From DASXBA01 sp036406475 (lineage in GTDB: Bacteria > Actinomycetota > Thermoleophilia > Solirubrobacterales > Thermoleophilaceae): a stretch of 22,152 bases of DNA. Location of the stretch: the NCBI GenBank assembly GCA_036406475.1, contig DASXBA010000014.1:1-22152 (forward strand), given 5' to 3'. Positions 5,992-13,809 of the stretch are shown one piece after another. A program made the translations under genes and the position numbers. The first letter of the stretch is position 1. Every line of letters starts with the position of its first letter. The notes under the pieces were generated by a model, which was not told where the DNA came from, searched no databases, and was given only the letters and a program-made list of their open reading frames with translations.

Positions 5992-7500
5992 TCAGGCGGC
6001 GGCCGACACGCCACCGGTGTTCATCGCCTCGAGGATGGCGCCCTCGCTGAGCCCGTCGCCGGAGAGCTCGGCGCAGATGCCGCCCTGGTAGAAGACCGCC
6101 ACCCGGTCGCAGAGCTCGGCCAGCTCCGCGACGTCGGTGGAGCAGAGCAGCACGACGCCGCCCGCCCGGGCGGCCGAGCGGATCAGCCCGTGCATCTCGG
6201 CCTTGGCGCGCACGTCCACCCCGCGGGTGGGGTCGTCGAGCAGCAGCACCCCCGGCTCGGCGTCGAGCCACTTGGCGAAGACGAGCTTCTGCTGGTTGCC
6301 CCCGGACAGCCGCCCGGCCGGCTCGTCCACCGACGGCGTCCGGACGTGCAGGTTGCGGACGTGCTCGCGCGCCCGCTCGCGCAGATTCCCCTTCCGCACG
6401 ACCCAGCCCTCCCGGGCGAGGCCCACCGCCCGCACCTGGCCCACGTTCTCCCAGACGGTCTTGTCGAGCAGGAGCCCCAGCCGGCGCCGGTCGCCGGTGA
6501 CGAGCGCGACTCCCGCTCGGATCGCGTTGCGCAGCCCGCGGGGTGCGGGCCTGCCTCCGGGGAGCAGGACCTCGCCGGACCTGGGTCGGCGAAGGCCGGC
6601 CACCAGCTCGAGTACGGCCAGGTGGCCCGAGCCGGCGACTCCGGCGAGGCCCACGATCTCCCCCGGCGGAGCATTCAGGGTTACGTTCCGGAGCCGGTCG
6701 GTGGCCACGTTGCGGAGCGCGAGCCCGCTCGCGTCCTCGGCGGTGACCGTCCGCTCCAGGTCGAGGCTGGGCGCCGCGCTCTCGTGGCCCTTCCCGACCA
6801 TCGCCTCGACCAGCGAGCCCATGCTCAGCTCCGAGCGCGGCACGCCGCTCAGCACCAGCTTGCCGTCCCGAAGCACGGTGACCTCGTCGGCCACCTGCAT
6901 CGCCTCCTCGAGGATGTGTGAGACGAACACCACCGCCACCTCGCGCTCGCGCAGCACGCGGACGATGCCGAGCAGCGCCTCCGTGCTCGACGCCTCGAGC
7001 GCCGAGGTGGGCTCGTCGAGGATCAGCACGCGCGGGTCGGTGAGAAGGGCCTTGGCGATCTCCACGAGCTGCCGCTCGGCCAGCGAGAGTGATCCGAGCG
7101 GCTGGCGCATCGACACCTCGAGGCCGAGCTGGTCGAGGATCGGCTGCGCCCGCTCGGCCATGGCCTTGCGGGACACGAACGGCCCCCGCTTGACCTCGCG
7201 CATCGGGAACAGGTTGGCGAGCACGTCGAGATCCGGGAACAGGTTGAGCTCCTGGGAGACGACCGCCACGCCGTGGCGGACGGCCTCGACCGTGTTCGCG
7301 AACGAAACCGGCCGGCCGTCGAGGCGCAGGACTCCTGCGTCTGGAGGGACAGCCCCGGCGACGATCTTGACGAGCGTTGACTTGCCCGCCCCGTTCTCAC
7401 CGAGAACGGCGTGAACCGTGCCGGCGCGAACCGTGAGGTCCGCGCCGGCCAGGGCCACGACGCCGCCGTAGGCCTTGCGAATGCCCTGCGCCTCGAGCAT
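5992..7500 (-). CDS. sugar-type ABC importer, double ATPase subunit (RbsA/XylG family)
   Basis: A 502-residue protein with two fused ABC ATPase domains, typical of carbohydrate-uptake type 2 importers. Domain 1 has Walker A GENGAGKST (34-42), the signature-like LSLAERQLVEIAKAL and Walker B LILDEPTSAL. Domain 2 has the degenerate nucleotide loop usual for this family (GLAGVAGSGH), signature LSGGNQQKLVFAKWL and Walker B VLLLDDPTRGVDV. The start is ATG 7500 (MLEAQGIRKAYGG); the frame is open further upstream but that part is antisense-like and lies inside the binding-protein gene. It is the last gene of a three-gene operon, 8 bases after the binding-protein stop. Its end is 4 bases from the convergent decarboxylase stop. 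Confidence 0.93.
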   Translation of the reverse strand: MLEAQGIRKAYGGVVALAGADLTVRAGTVHAVLGENGAGKSTLVKIVAGAVPPDAGVLRLDGRPVSFANTVEAVRHGVAVVSQELNLFPDLDVLANLFPMREVKRGPFVSRKAMAERAQPILDQLGLEVSMRQPLGSLSLAERQLVEIAKALLTDPRVLILDEPTSALEASSTEALLGIVRVLREREVAVVFVSHILEEAMQVADEVTVLRDGKLVLSGVPRSELSMGSLVEAMVGKGHESAAPSLDLERTVTAEDASGLALRNVATDRLRNVTLNAPPGEIVGLAGVAGSGHLAVLELVAGLRRPRSGEVLLPGGRPAPRGLRNAIRAGVALVTGDRRRLGLLLDKTVWENVGQVRAVGLAREGWVVRKGNLRERAREHVRNLHVRTPSVDEPAGRLSGGNQQKLVFAKWLDAEPGVLLLDDPTRGVDVRAKAEMHGLIRSAARAGGVVLLCSTDVAELAELCDRVAVFYQGGICAELSGDGLSEGAILEAMNTGGVSAAA

Positions 7501-7508
7501 GCCGGCCG

Positions 7509-8582
7509 CTAGGGCAGCGGCTTGATGTACTGGCTCGGGTTCGCCAGCTGCTTGTTCACCTCGTCCTTGAACCCGTTGTAGCGGGTGGTGTTGTTCTTCT
7601 GCCGGGCCTGGATCTCGTCGACGTTCTTGCTGTTGACGACCAGGGAGCCGGGGTTCCACCAGCCCTTGGGGATCTTCTTGCCCTTCTGGGCGTTGTCGGC
7701 GAGTACCTTGAGCGCGATGTAGCCCTTGAGCCAGTGCTCGGGCGACACGAGCGTGTAGACCAGGCCGTCCTTGACCCCTTGCAGGGCGACCGGGTCGAGG
7801 TCGGCGGCCCCGACGAGGTAGCGCTTGCCGGTCTTCCGCTGGATCTGCGCCATCGAGACGGCGTCAGCCGTGCCCGGCCCGACGTACGCGATCGCGTTCG
7901 GATTCGCCTTCACCTTGGCGCTCCAGCTGTTGAAGTTGTCCGTCGGGTTCTGCTTCGAGTCGAAGTTGAGGAACGTGACGCCGGGCCGCTCCTTCTTCAT
8001 GGTCTGCTCGAAGCCCTTGTTGCGGTCCTCGAGCACCACGAGGCCGGGCGTGTCGGTGCCGACGAGGATCTTGCCCTTGGCGTCCTTCGGGATCTTCGGC
8101 AGCATCGCCTTGGCGAGCGTCTGGCCGAGCTCGACGTTGCTGTTGCCGATGAACAGCGGCACGTTCGTGCCCTTAGGCGCGGGCGTGTCCACCGCCACCA
8201 GCGGGATGCCCGCCTGGTCGGCCTGCTGGAGGGGCCTCACGAACAGGTCCGGGAAGAGCGTCTCGAGCGCCAGTCCGTCCTTTGAGGTCCGGATGGCCGA
8301 CTGGAACAGCTTCACCTGGGCCGGGCCGTCCGCGTCGGGCGGCGCCGACTCGCTGAAGTGGACGCCCGGCGAGTGCTCGGCCGCCGACTTCGCGCCCAGC
8401 GCCATCTCCTGGGCGAAGTTGCCGTTGGTGGTGGCGTAGACGAAGCCGAGGTCGACGTCCTTCTTGCTGCCGCTCGAGCTGCTCGAGCCGCAGCCCGCGG
8501 CAACGAGCGCCAGCACCACCAAGGCGCCCAACGCGCCGAGTCCCCACTTGAGCCTGTTCGGCCGATGTCCTGCTGAGGTCAT
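7509..8582 (-). CDS. ABC importer substrate-binding lipoprotein (RbsB-like)
   Basis: A 357-residue periplasmic-binding-type lipoprotein. The N-terminus has a basic start, a hydrophobic core and a lipobox VAAGC with Cys31 as the predicted lipidated residue, followed by a Ser/Gly linker. The rest fits the RbsB-like two-lobe fold (Peripla_BP_4): DLGFVYATTNGNFAQEMALGA at lobe 1, AGIPLVAVDTPAP, and YVGPGTADAVSMAQ in lobe 2. It captures the ligand outside the membrane for the permease and ATPase encoded on either side. ATG 8582 has a strong GGAGG six bases upstream. Members of this family bind pentoses, polyols, autoinducer-2 and other ligands; the neighbouring 2-keto-acid enzymes suggest the ligand need not be a sugar. 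Confidence 0.93.
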   Translation of the reverse strand: MTSAGHRPNRLKWGLGALGALVVLALVAAGCGSSSSSGSKKDVDLGFVYATTNGNFAQEMALGAKSAAEHSPGVHFSESAPPDADGPAQVKLFQSAIRTSKDGLALETLFPDLFVRPLQQADQAGIPLVAVDTPAPKGTNVPLFIGNSNVELGQTLAKAMLPKIPKDAKGKILVGTDTPGLVVLEDRNKGFEQTMKKERPGVTFLNFDSKQNPTDNFNSWSAKVKANPNAIAYVGPGTADAVSMAQIQRKTGKRYLVGAADLDPVALQGVKDGLVYTLVSPEHWLKGYIALKVLADNAQKGKKIPKGWWNPGSLVVNSKNVDEIQARQKNNTTRYNGFKDEVNKQLANPSQYIKPLP

Positions 8583-8616
8583 GTCGCCCCTCCGTAATGG
8601 GTTCTGGCCGGGCGCT

Positions 8617-9696
8617 TCACAGGCCCAGCCTCGTACTGCGTTGGCGCCGGCGGCTGCGAAGCAGACTGTCCAGCGCGACTGCCACGAGAATCACTGCGCC
8701 GGTCGCGAACGAGCTCCAGTTGACCGGCACGTTGAAGTAGGCGAGGCCGCTGTCGACGACGCTCAGGAGGATCGCCCCGAAGACGGCGCCGACGACGGTG
8801 GCGCTGCCCCCGCGCAGGGGGGTTCCCCCGATCACGGCAGCGGCGATCGCCTGGAGCTCGAAGCCGGTGCCGATGTTGGGGTCGCCCGAGGTGAAGAAGG
8901 CCAGGCCGAGCATGCCCGCGAGGCCCGAGAGGAAGCCGATCATCACGAGCGTCTGCACGCGCACGCGCGCGATCGAGATGCCCGAGAACGTGGCCGCCTC
9001 GGGGTTGGAGCCGATGGCGCGCACCCGGTAGCCGAACGGGGTCAGCCGGAGGACCGCGGTGAGGACGATCGTCACCGCGATCAGCACCCAGACGCTCGTC
9101 GGCAGGCCCAGCGTGTTGCCGCCGAAGATCGTGAAGAACTTGCTCTCGGCCGGCAGCCCGGTGACCTGCTGGCCGTTGGCGAGGGCCTGGGCCAGGCCGC
9201 GGAACATCGAGAGCGTGGCGAGCGTCGCGACGATCGTCGGGATCGCGATCGCCTGGGCCAGGATCGCGTTGAGGAGGCCCATGGCGGAGCCGCTCAGCAG
9301 GCCGAGCAGCACCGCCACCCACGGGTTCATCCCGTGGCTCATGAGGAGCGCGGAGATGATCAGCGACAGCCCGAACATGGAGCCCACCGACAGGTCGATC
9401 TCCCTCATGGAGATCAGGAAGGCCATGCCCGCGGCGATGATCCCGACGTAGACCGACTGCTGCGCGACGTCCTTGAGCTGGCTGACCGTCAGGAAGTCGG
9501 GATGGATGATCCCGATGCCCACCGCCAGCGCGATCGTCGCGATGAGGACGCTGTTCGACTCGACCTCGAGCGCCCGCTTGCCGAGGTTCCGCGCCGTCGA
9601 GCCCGGCTTCGGCCGCTCGGCGGGCTCCTCCTTCGCCTCGGGTGGGGTCGCTTCGGCGTCAGTCACTACGGGCACGGGGCAGAACCGTCTCCTCAT
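8617..9696 (-). CDS. ABC importer permease (RbsC-like)
   Basis: A 359-residue inner membrane permease of the BPD_transp_2 family with a long hydrophilic N-terminal tail (about 1-48), then roughly nine to ten membrane segments. Family landmarks are IDLSVGSMFGLS, the MGLLNAILAQAIAIPTIVATLATLS segment read in two pieces, and the late loop AAAVIGGTPLRGGSATVVGAVFGA. It forms the translocation path with the ATPase at 5992-7500. It is the first gene of the operon, 34 bases before the binding-protein gene. The start is uncertain: ATG 9696 has AGG directly adjacent, while GTG 9675 and GTG 9666 lie inside the disordered tail. The order permease, binding protein, ATPase differs from the common rbs order. 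Confidence 0.92.
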   Translation of the reverse strand: MRRRFCPVPVVTDAEATPPEAKEEPAERPKPGSTARNLGKRALEVESNSVLIATIALAVGIGIIHPDFLTVSQLKDVAQQSVYVGIIAAGMAFLISMREIDLSVGSMFGLSLIISALLMSHGMNPWVAVLLGLLSGSAMGLLNAILAQAIAIPTIVATLATLSMFRGLAQALANGQQVTGLPAESKFFTIFGGNTLGLPTSVWVLIAVTIVLTAVLRLTPFGYRVRAIGSNPEAATFSGISIARVRVQTLVMIGFLSGLAGMLGLAFFTSGDPNIGTGFELQAIAAAVIGGTPLRGGSATVVGAVFGAILLSVVDSGLAYFNVPVNWSSFATGAVILVAVALDSLLRSRRRQRSTRLGL

Positions 9697-9736
9697 CCTC
9701 GCTGACCGTCCGGCGGATGCCGGGCGGCGCGGCGCG

Positions 9737-9765
9737 AACGTAGCGGTCTACCCGCTAACTGTCAA
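9737..9765 (-). promoter_or_regulatory. promoter of the ABC importer operon
   Basis: On the minus strand TTGACA (9765-9760), a 17-base spacer and TACGTT (9742-9737). The -35 box is a perfect consensus. The predicted start point near 9730 leaves a leader of about 34 bases to ATG 9696. The -35 box overlaps the operator-like element at 9763-9773. Confidence 0.6.
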
Positions 9766-9773
9766 ATCATATG
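9763..9773. promoter_or_regulatory. operator candidate CAAATCATATG, second copy
   Basis: It matches 10 of 11 bases of the palindrome at 4267-4277. It overlaps the -35 box of the importer promoter, so a bound repressor would block polymerase. It contains the perfect hexamer palindrome CATATG. Confidence 0.4.
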
Positions 9774-9775
9774 TT

Positions 9776-9808
9776 CAATCACGCGGCGGCCGTGCCGCCG
9801 CGTGATTG
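9776..9808. terminator. perfect 15-bp hairpin between operons
   Basis: A 15-base perfect inverted repeat (CAATCACGCGGCGGC and its complement) with a 3-base loop. It sits just upstream of the importer promoter and downstream of the glycosidase operon. There is no T-run on either strand, so an intrinsic terminator in the strict sense is not proven; it may act as an RNA end-stabiliser or as an insulator with the next hairpin. Confidence 0.5.
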
Positions 9809-9836
9809 GTCGCTAGTCGTTAGTCGTTAGTCGCTA
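9809..9836 (+). repeat. four tandem 7-base units, GTCGYTA
   Basis: Four head-to-tail copies of GTCGCTA or GTCGTTA in the order C, T, T, C. They form most of the left arm of the hairpin at 9818-9877. The right arm carries the complementary unit TAGCGAC. Confidence 0.8.
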
Positions 9837-9877
9837 GGCACGGCCGAGGGTCAAGCCCTAGCGACTAGCGACTAGCG
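9818..9877. terminator. 21-bp hairpin built from 7-base repeats
   Basis: The 21-base arm at 9818-9838 pairs with 9857-9877, with two G-U wobbles as RNA (written on the plus strand) and an 18-base loop. The right arm begins one base past the TAG stop of the glycosidase gene (stop 9881-9879). It is probably the end structure of the nuclease/ATP-grasp/glycosidase transcript. No T-run follows. Confidence 0.5.
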
Positions 9878-9878
9878 C

Positions 9879-12650
9879 CTAAAGCCGGCGGGCGGTGAGC
9901 GTCGCCCGAACGACCGTCTTCCCATGCCGCGCCACGAGGTGCAGCGTGTAGCGCCCGCGGCGAAGCGTCCGCGAGCGGAAGTGGACCCGGAGCACGTGGT
10001 TCGCGCGGACGGTGCGCGGCTTGTAGCGGACCAGTGTCTTCTTCCCTCGCTTCAGGCTCACGCGCACGCGCGCGCGTTGGGCCACCCGCAGCACGGCTCG
10101 GAGCGTCACGTGGCGCGGGCCGCCGAACACCGGGCGCGCCAGCCGGAAGGCCCTCACGAGATCGCAGGAGGGGCCGCGGTCGAAGCTGCCGCGGCGGCGG
10201 AACTTGCCGTGGGTGCGGGCGAGGGCGAAGCGGCGCACCGCGCCCCCGCGGCTGATCCGCACCATGTACCAGCCCCGGCCGAGGTGTGAGCCCTTCCCGT
10301 TCCAGGTGAACGAGGCACCGCGGTGGAGGAAGCGCTTGACCCGGCGGGTGCGCACGATCCGGCGCCCGCGCGACACCTTGAGCACGTCCACGTTGACCGG
10401 CCCGACCGAGTCGAACGCGAAGCGGATGCCGCGGCGCACCGGCCGCGCCGCCGCCGAGGCGAAGCCGTCCTGCCGGATCGCGCCGCGCAGCGGCAGGTCG
10501 CGCGAGGAGTGGCCGACGTAGACGCCGTAGCACCCGGGGGCGATCGCCCATCGGTTTGCCGGCGTGTCCCAGTAGGAGAAGGCGCGCGAGCCGAGCGCGA
10601 AGCGCACGCGCTTCGAGCGGCCGGGGCGCAGCGCCACCTTCTTGAAGCCCTTGAGCTGGTGCGGAGGCTGGATCACCCCGGGCCGCGGCTGCGGCAGGCC
10701 GAGGTAGAGCTGCGGCACGTCCGAGCCCGTCCGCTTGCCGACGTTCTTGACGCGCACGCTCACGGCGTTGTGGCGGACGCGCAGCGCCGAGTAGCGGAAG
10801 CGCGTGTAGGAGAGCCCGAACCCGAACGGGAACGCCGGCTTGAGCCCGTGGGCGTCGTACCAGCGGTAGCCGACGAGGACGCCCTCCTTGTACTGAACGC
10901 GCTCGTCTGTGCCCGGGTACTTCTCGGGGTCGCCGGCGGTGGGAAGGTCGGCCTCGCTGCGCGGGAAGGTGGCCGGCAGCCTGCCTCCCGGAAGGGCGTC
11001 GCCGAAGAGCACGCGGGCGATGGCGTGCCCGCCCTCCTCGCCGGGATACCACGCCTCGACGAGCGCCTTGACGCGGTCGCGCCACGGCGTGAGCGCCGGC
11101 CCGCCGGTCTGGAGCACGACGATGGTGTTCTTGTTGGCGGCGGCGACCTTCTCGATCAGGCCGTCCTGGTCGCCCGCGTAGGGCGGGCACTCGAGCGAGA
11201 GGCAGCGGCGGTCGACGCCCTCGGACTGGTAGTCGCCCGCGAAGACGACCGCGACCTGCGCCCCGTGGGCGGCCGCGGCGGCGCTGTCGGCGTCACTGCC
11301 GTCGTCGTAGCTCACGCGCACCCCCGGGCCCGCCCGGGCGGCGATCGCCTGGCGCGGCGTGGTGTAGGAGAACGGCTTGACGTTCCCCGAGCCGCCGCCG
11401 GTCTTGAACGTGTCCGCGTCGGAGCCGATGACCGCGATCGAGCGGACGCCGCGCAGGGGCAGGGCGCCGCGGTTCTCGAGCAGGGTGATCGCCGACTCCT
11501 CGATCCGCTGCGCGGTCCGGGCGTGCGCAGCCTTGTCGATCTGGCCGTCGTCGTCGCGGTATGCCTGCCGGTCGAAGAAGCCGTAGGCGAACAGCGTCCG
11601 CAGGATCCGGCGCACGTGCTCGTCGACGGTCGCCGTGCTCGCCTGCTGTGCGGCGAGCGCCAGCCGGATCTGCGTGGGCGAGTAGGCGATGCCCGGCCAC
11701 GGCTCGAAGTCCAGGCCGTTGTTGAGCGAGGCCGCGGTCCCCTGGGGATGGGCCGCGCCGTAGTCGGCGAGCACGTAGCCCTTGAAGCCCCACTCGTGCT
11801 TGAGGATCCCCTCCAGCAGGTGGTCGTTCTCGCACGCGAACTGACCGTCGAGGCGGTTGTACGAGCACATCACCGAGCCGACGTTCGCCTCCTTGACCGC
11901 CGCCTCGAACTGGGGCAGGTAGACCTCGCGCAGCGTCCGCTCGTCCACCACCGAGTCGACGAGCATCCGGTTGCCCTCGGCGCCCGGCACGCCCAGCGGC
12001 TGCCCCGGCCGGCTCTGGTCCGCGGCCGGGCTCGGGCCCTCCTGGTTGTTGGCCGCGAAGTGCTTGACGTCCGCGATCACGCCCTGCGACTGCGCCCCCC
12101 GGATCCAGCCCACGGCCAGCCGCGAGACGAGGAACGGATCCTCGCCGTAGCCCTCGAAGGTCCGCCCCCCGAGCGGGGTGCGCATGATGTTCACGGTGGG
12201 GGCGAAGAGCACGTCGTTGCCCTTCGAGCGCGCCTCGTTGGCGATCGTGGCGCCGTGGTCGTGGGCGGCCGCCGGGTCGAAGGTCGCCGCCAGCGCCATC
12301 GGGATCGGCATCGCGGTCGTGTTGCCCTGCCGCGGGCCGACCGGGCCGTCGCTGTAGTAGACCGGCGGCAGGCCGACCCGGGCGACGCCGTCGCTCGTGC
12401 CCGTGTGCGAGTGCGCGGAGCCGCTCACCCCGAACGGGTCGTCGCCGGCCAGCAGGGAGATCTTCTCGTTCTCCGTGAGCGCGTCGAGCAGGAGGCCGGC
12501 GCGCTGGTCGGGGGAGAGCGAGGTGTCGCACCACGGCCGCGCCGGCGCGCTGCCGCAGCGCCCTGCCGCCGGCGCGCCGGCGGCAGTCGCAAGGAGCATC
12601 ACCGCGACCACCGCCACGGCCCCCGCCGATCGCCTCAAGACCCGATTCAT
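9879..12650 (-). CDS. secreted GH3 family beta-glycosidase with basic C-terminal tail
   Basis: A 923-residue exported glycoside hydrolase family 3 enzyme, beta-glucosidase or xylosidase-like. A signal peptide occupies residues 1-29 (cleavage near APAAG). The TIM-barrel domain (about 45-340) holds KHF (196-198) and the catalytic nucleophile Asp296 in GYVLADYGAA. The second domain (about 385-565) carries the likely acid/base Glu477 in QSEGVDR and the GEEGGHAIARVLFGDALPGG signature. A fibronectin-III-like domain follows (about 590-720). Residues from about 735 to 923 are extremely rich in Arg and Lys, look beta-sheet-like, and are not part of the usual enzyme. ATG 12650 is chosen (GGGG upstream, signal peptide directly after). 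It is the last gene of a three-gene operon, 19 bases after the ATP-grasp stop. It should release terminal sugars from glycans outside the cell. Confidence 0.93.
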   Translation of the reverse strand: MNRVLRRSAGAVAVVAVMLLATAAGAPAAGRCGSAPARPWCDTSLSPDQRAGLLLDALTENEKISLLAGDDPFGVSGSAHSHTGTSDGVARVGLPPVYYSDGPVGPRQGNTTAMPIPMALAATFDPAAAHDHGATIANEARSKGNDVLFAPTVNIMRTPLGGRTFEGYGEDPFLVSRLAVGWIRGAQSQGVIADVKHFAANNQEGPSPAADQSRPGQPLGVPGAEGNRMLVDSVVDERTLREVYLPQFEAAVKEANVGSVMCSYNRLDGQFACENDHLLEGILKHEWGFKGYVLADYGAAHPQGTAASLNNGLDFEPWPGIAYSPTQIRLALAAQQASTATVDEHVRRILRTLFAYGFFDRQAYRDDDGQIDKAAHARTAQRIEESAITLLENRGALPLRGVRSIAVIGSDADTFKTGGGSGNVKPFSYTTPRQAIAARAGPGVRVSYDDGSDADSAAAAAHGAQVAVVFAGDYQSEGVDRRCLSLECPPYAGDQDGLIEKVAAANKNTIVVLQTGGPALTPWRDRVKALVEAWYPGEEGGHAIARVLFGDALPGGRLPATFPRSEADLPTAGDPEKYPGTDERVQYKEGVLVGYRWYDAHGLKPAFPFGFGLSYTRFRYSALRVRHNAVSVRVKNVGKRTGSDVPQLYLGLPQPRPGVIQPPHQLKGFKKVALRPGRSKRVRFALGSRAFSYWDTPANRWAIAPGCYGVYVGHSSRDLPLRGAIRQDGFASAAARPVRRGIRFAFDSVGPVNVDVLKVSRGRRIVRTRRVKRFLHRGASFTWNGKGSHLGRGWYMVRISRGGAVRRFALARTHGKFRRRGSFDRGPSCDLVRAFRLARPVFGGPRHVTLRAVLRVAQRARVRVSLKRGKKTLVRYKPRTVRANHVLRVHFRSRTLRRGRYTLHLVARHGKTVVRATLTARRL

Positions 12651-12669
12651 CGTCCCCGCGCGCGGCACC

Positions 12670-13809
12670 TTATCCGGCGCGCTTGCGCAAGGCGCCGAGC
12701 GCACCGGCCACGATGGCCGAGGCCGGCCGCGGGTCCCTCAGCGAGAACAGCGCGTGCGCCGTGTGGCGGCGGGGGAACAGGTCGCGCGCGGCGGCGAACC
12801 GGCCACGGCGGACTCCGGCCACGATCGCGCGCACGTCTCCGGTCTCGTGGCGGAAGCGCATGCCCACGCGGTAGCCGCGCGCCTCGACCGGCCGGCCGAG
12901 CAGCAGCATCGTCCAGATCGCCGGGAGGTTGATCCCGGCGGCCACGGCGAGCGTCAGCGACACGTAGAAGCGCGGGTTGAGGTCGATCACGTAGTCCTCC
13001 CCGCCGCTCTCGATGATCTGGAGGTTGAAGATCCCGCTCCAGCCGAGCGCCTTCATGAACGCCGCCGTTCGGTCCTCGCGCTCGGCCGTCATCGGGATCG
13101 TCTCGGCGAACACGGCCTGCCCGCAACGGTCGGGCCAGACGCGGTGGACGACGTGCTGGTTGGCGCCGTGCAGAACGCCGTCGTAGGCCACGCCGTTGAT
13201 GCTGATCAGCGGCCCTTCGATGTAGGGCTGGACGAGCCCGAGCTCGTCCGGCAGCCGGCGCAGCGACTCCTCGAGGGCTGCCATCGACGTGACCCGGCAC
13301 GCCTCGTAGCGCTGCAGCGAGCCCCCCGTGGTCAGCTCGGAGTTGAGCGGCTTGACGATCGCCGGAACCGGCTGGTCGCTCGTGGCCAGGAGCTCCGGTG
13401 ACAGGACGCGGATCGGCGGGTTGCGGAACCCGGCCGGCGGCGCGAGCAGCGCCAGCGACACCTTGCTCGTGGCGCGCCTCAGCGCCACCTCGCTTGGCGT
13501 CCCCACCGCCACCGACTCCGGGAACGCCTCCTCGCGCCCGGTCATCGCCAGCAGCGCCGCCTCCGTCCCGGGAAGCACCGCCGCGACTCCCAGCCGCTCC
13601 GAGGCATCGGCGAGCGCCGCCACGAACTCCTCGGGCGCGGCGCGCGCGTCGGGCACGTCGACGTACCCGGCCGCCGCCCGCGAGCGAGCGCCGAGACTCT
13701 CGCGCGACTGCACCGCCGCCCATGTCTCGAACCCCGCCCGATCCAGCGCCCGCAAGGCCGCGAGCCCCGCCGGGTGCTCGCTACCGGTCACCAGCACCCT
13801 GGTGTTCAC
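12670..13809 (-). CDS. ATP-grasp family ligase, substrate unknown
   Basis: A 379-residue ATP-grasp protein of the carbamoyl-phosphate-synthase-like or biotin-carboxylase-like group. Residues 1-110 form a Rossmann-like pre-ATP-grasp domain (VLVTGSEHPAGLAALRAL; later VLPGTEAALLA). The grasp domain follows, with the ATP-binding Lys in PAIVKPLNS, the adenine-loop region VQPYIEGP and the metal motif VIDLNPRFYVSL, where Asp stands where many relatives have Glu. Such enzymes join a carboxylate to an amine, thiol or other nucleophile through an acyl phosphate. Partners are unknown here. The start is GTG at 13809 with AGGGG upstream; it overlaps the stop of the preceding nuclease gene as GTGA, so translation is probably coupled. 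Confidence 0.87.
   Translation of the reverse strand: MNTRVLVTGSEHPAGLAALRALDRAGFETWAAVQSRESLGARSRAAAGYVDVPDARAAPEEFVAALADASERLGVAAVLPGTEAALLAMTGREEAFPESVAVGTPSEVALRRATSKVSLALLAPPAGFRNPPIRVLSPELLATSDQPVPAIVKPLNSELTTGGSLQRYEACRVTSMAALEESLRRLPDELGLVQPYIEGPLISINGVAYDGVLHGANQHVVHRVWPDRCGQAVFAETIPMTAEREDRTAAFMKALGWSGIFNLQIIESGGEDYVIDLNPRFYVSLTLAVAAGINLPAIWTMLLLGRPVEARGYRVGMRFRHETGDVRAIVAGVRRGRFAAARDLFPRRHTAHALFSLRDPRPASAIVAGALGALRKRAG

Noticed and set aside
4221..6014. A 597-codon minus-strand open frame opposite the decarboxylase
   Set aside because: No recognisable domain; the plus frame carries the complete ThDP motif set.
8464..9705. A 413-codon plus-strand open frame opposite the permease
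   Set aside because: Low-complexity His/Arg/Asp/Glu translation typical of antisense in GC-rich DNA; the minus frame has clear permease motifs.
9809..9880. CRISPR array
   Set aside because: The repeat unit is only 7 bases with no spacers and the array folds on itself; no cas genes are near.
10323..12932. An 869-codon open frame on the plus strand across the GH3 gene
   Set aside because: It is the antisense reflection of high-GC3 coding; its translation is rich in Arg, Ala, Val and Asp without family motifs, while the minus frame is a full GH3 enzyme.
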